56,810 bases of DNA from an uncultured Sulfolobales archaeon. GTDB lineage: Archaea; Thermoproteota; Thermoprotei_A; Sulfolobales; NBVN01. Position 1 is the first letter of the stretch, and every line of letters begins with the position of its first letter. The notes beneath the pieces were generated by a model. It did no database searches and had not been told where the DNA came from. It saw nothing but the letters and a program-made list of their open reading frames with translations. Below, piece by piece: positions 56,545 to 56,810 of this stretch. The position numbers were made by a program, and so were the translations under genes. The DNA is taken from NCBI GenBank assembly GCA_938083005.1, contig CALKCU010000036.1:1-56810 (forward strand). Direction: 5' to 3'.

Positions 56545-56810
56545 TAAGAGGTTAGGCGTTTATAAGCTTTTCGATAGTAGCGCGCTCGCTCCGCGGCGGA
56601 GTCCTTGATGTGATGGTGCAACGGCCGCGCAGCCTTGGGGGAGGCTAGCTCTAGTGACATCTCTGGAAAGAGCTCACGGACCTCTTCTACCTCAAGACCG
56701 GGGAGGCGGTGGAGTTACGCTCGGAGAGCGATCCGGAGGGAGGTCCCGCATAGCCGAACCGCCCGCGAATACGCGGGGGAGCGGCGGGTGGGGTAGAACT
56801 CCCCGGACGC
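56545..56810. other. Window end: promoter of the TFS-like gene and unassigned sequence
   Basis: The tttataag at 56559-56566 is the minus-strand promoter for the TFS-like gene. The rest has no supported RNA gene; tgatgtgatgg at 56607-56617 resembles a C box without a spaced D box. A short coding-like frame at 56659-56754 is listed separately. Confidence 0.35.
56659..56754 (+). pseudogene. Short coding-like fragment without a start codon
   Basis: A 31-codon frame after TGA 56656-56658 encodes HLWKELTDLFYLKTGEAVEL and a charged tail, ending TAG 56752-56754. Codons look genuine (third-position G/C), but no start exists in frame. A GTG at 56654 is one base out of frame. It could be a gene remnant or a very small protein; no TATA box stands at the usual distance. 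Confidence 0.25.

Noticed and set aside
1-56810. CRISPR arrays, insertion sequences, integrase or attachment sites
   Set aside because: No regularly spaced repeats, transposase or integrase genes were seen; the window looks like core chromosome.

Overview
The window is a gene-dense, GC-rich stretch of an archaeal chromosome. Its markers are archaeal: aIF1A, aIF2-beta, Rio1, NMD3, Orc1/Cdc6, two RFC subunits, a complete A-type ATP synthase, TmcA, RNA polymerase subunit K, MoeA, DUF424/DUF504/DUF61 proteins and box C/D guide RNAs. The bifunctional FBP aldolase/phosphatase, a Cren7-like zinc ribbon, TATA-driven apparently leaderless genes and heavy GTG/TTG start use point to a thermophilic Thermoproteota (crenarchaeal) lineage. 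The genus cannot be fixed from the window.

Layout. 1-3.8 kb: tail of a coiled-coil surface protein, a degenerate GDPD-like protein, a sugar nucleotidyltransferase, a SpoIIM-like membrane protein and RNase Z. 3.9-11.6 kb: translation and RNA genes (aIF2-beta, DUF424, NMD3, aIF1A, Rio1), phosphoglycerate mutase, TmcA and a metallo-hydrolase. 11.9-20.2 kb: ribosomal protein S15 with a degenerate DHH/Cdc45-like protein, TrpRS, Rpo6, a site-2 protease, topoisomerase I antisense to signal peptidase, a Cren7-like zinc ribbon and Dph6. 20.3-27.3 kb: a double LSm protein, a 56-residue protein, a KH protein with a C/D sRNA on its stop codon, MFS, MgtE, RimI, DUF504 and Nog1. 27.2-29.1 kb: polytopic membrane proteins, possibly related to the crenarchaeal DNA importer CedA. 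29.1-33.8 kb: hexapeptide transferase, then the replication cluster orc1 - winged helix - rfcL - rfcS. 33.9-41.4 kb: type IV pilus-like operon (prepilin, TadC, TadA) divergent from a 1193-residue surface protein. 42.2-44.1 kb: fbp-tpiA gluconeogenesis pair. 44.1-52.6 kb: nine-gene A-ATPase operon. 52.8-56.8 kb: DUF61, moeA, tRNA-Glu, a small conserved-looking protein, aRF1 and a TFS-like protein.

The strongest anomalies concern translation. The only aRF1 gene in the window encodes GGW where the catalytic GGQ loop of release factors should be (codon TGG at 55671-55673). It also has no in-frame start codon: the promoter-positioned GTG at 55130 is one base out of frame and meets a TAG at codon 5, so a +1 shift is needed, which recalls bacterial RF2 autoregulation. 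Two other genes (the LSm protein and AtpF) also lack any in-frame start and have a well-placed GTG exactly one base out of frame, while no gene body in the window is frameshifted. Start usage is otherwise orderly, so this deserves direct testing against sequencing error, programmed frameshifting and non-canonical initiation. A second theme is box C/D guide RNAs placed at or just after the 3' ends of protein genes.
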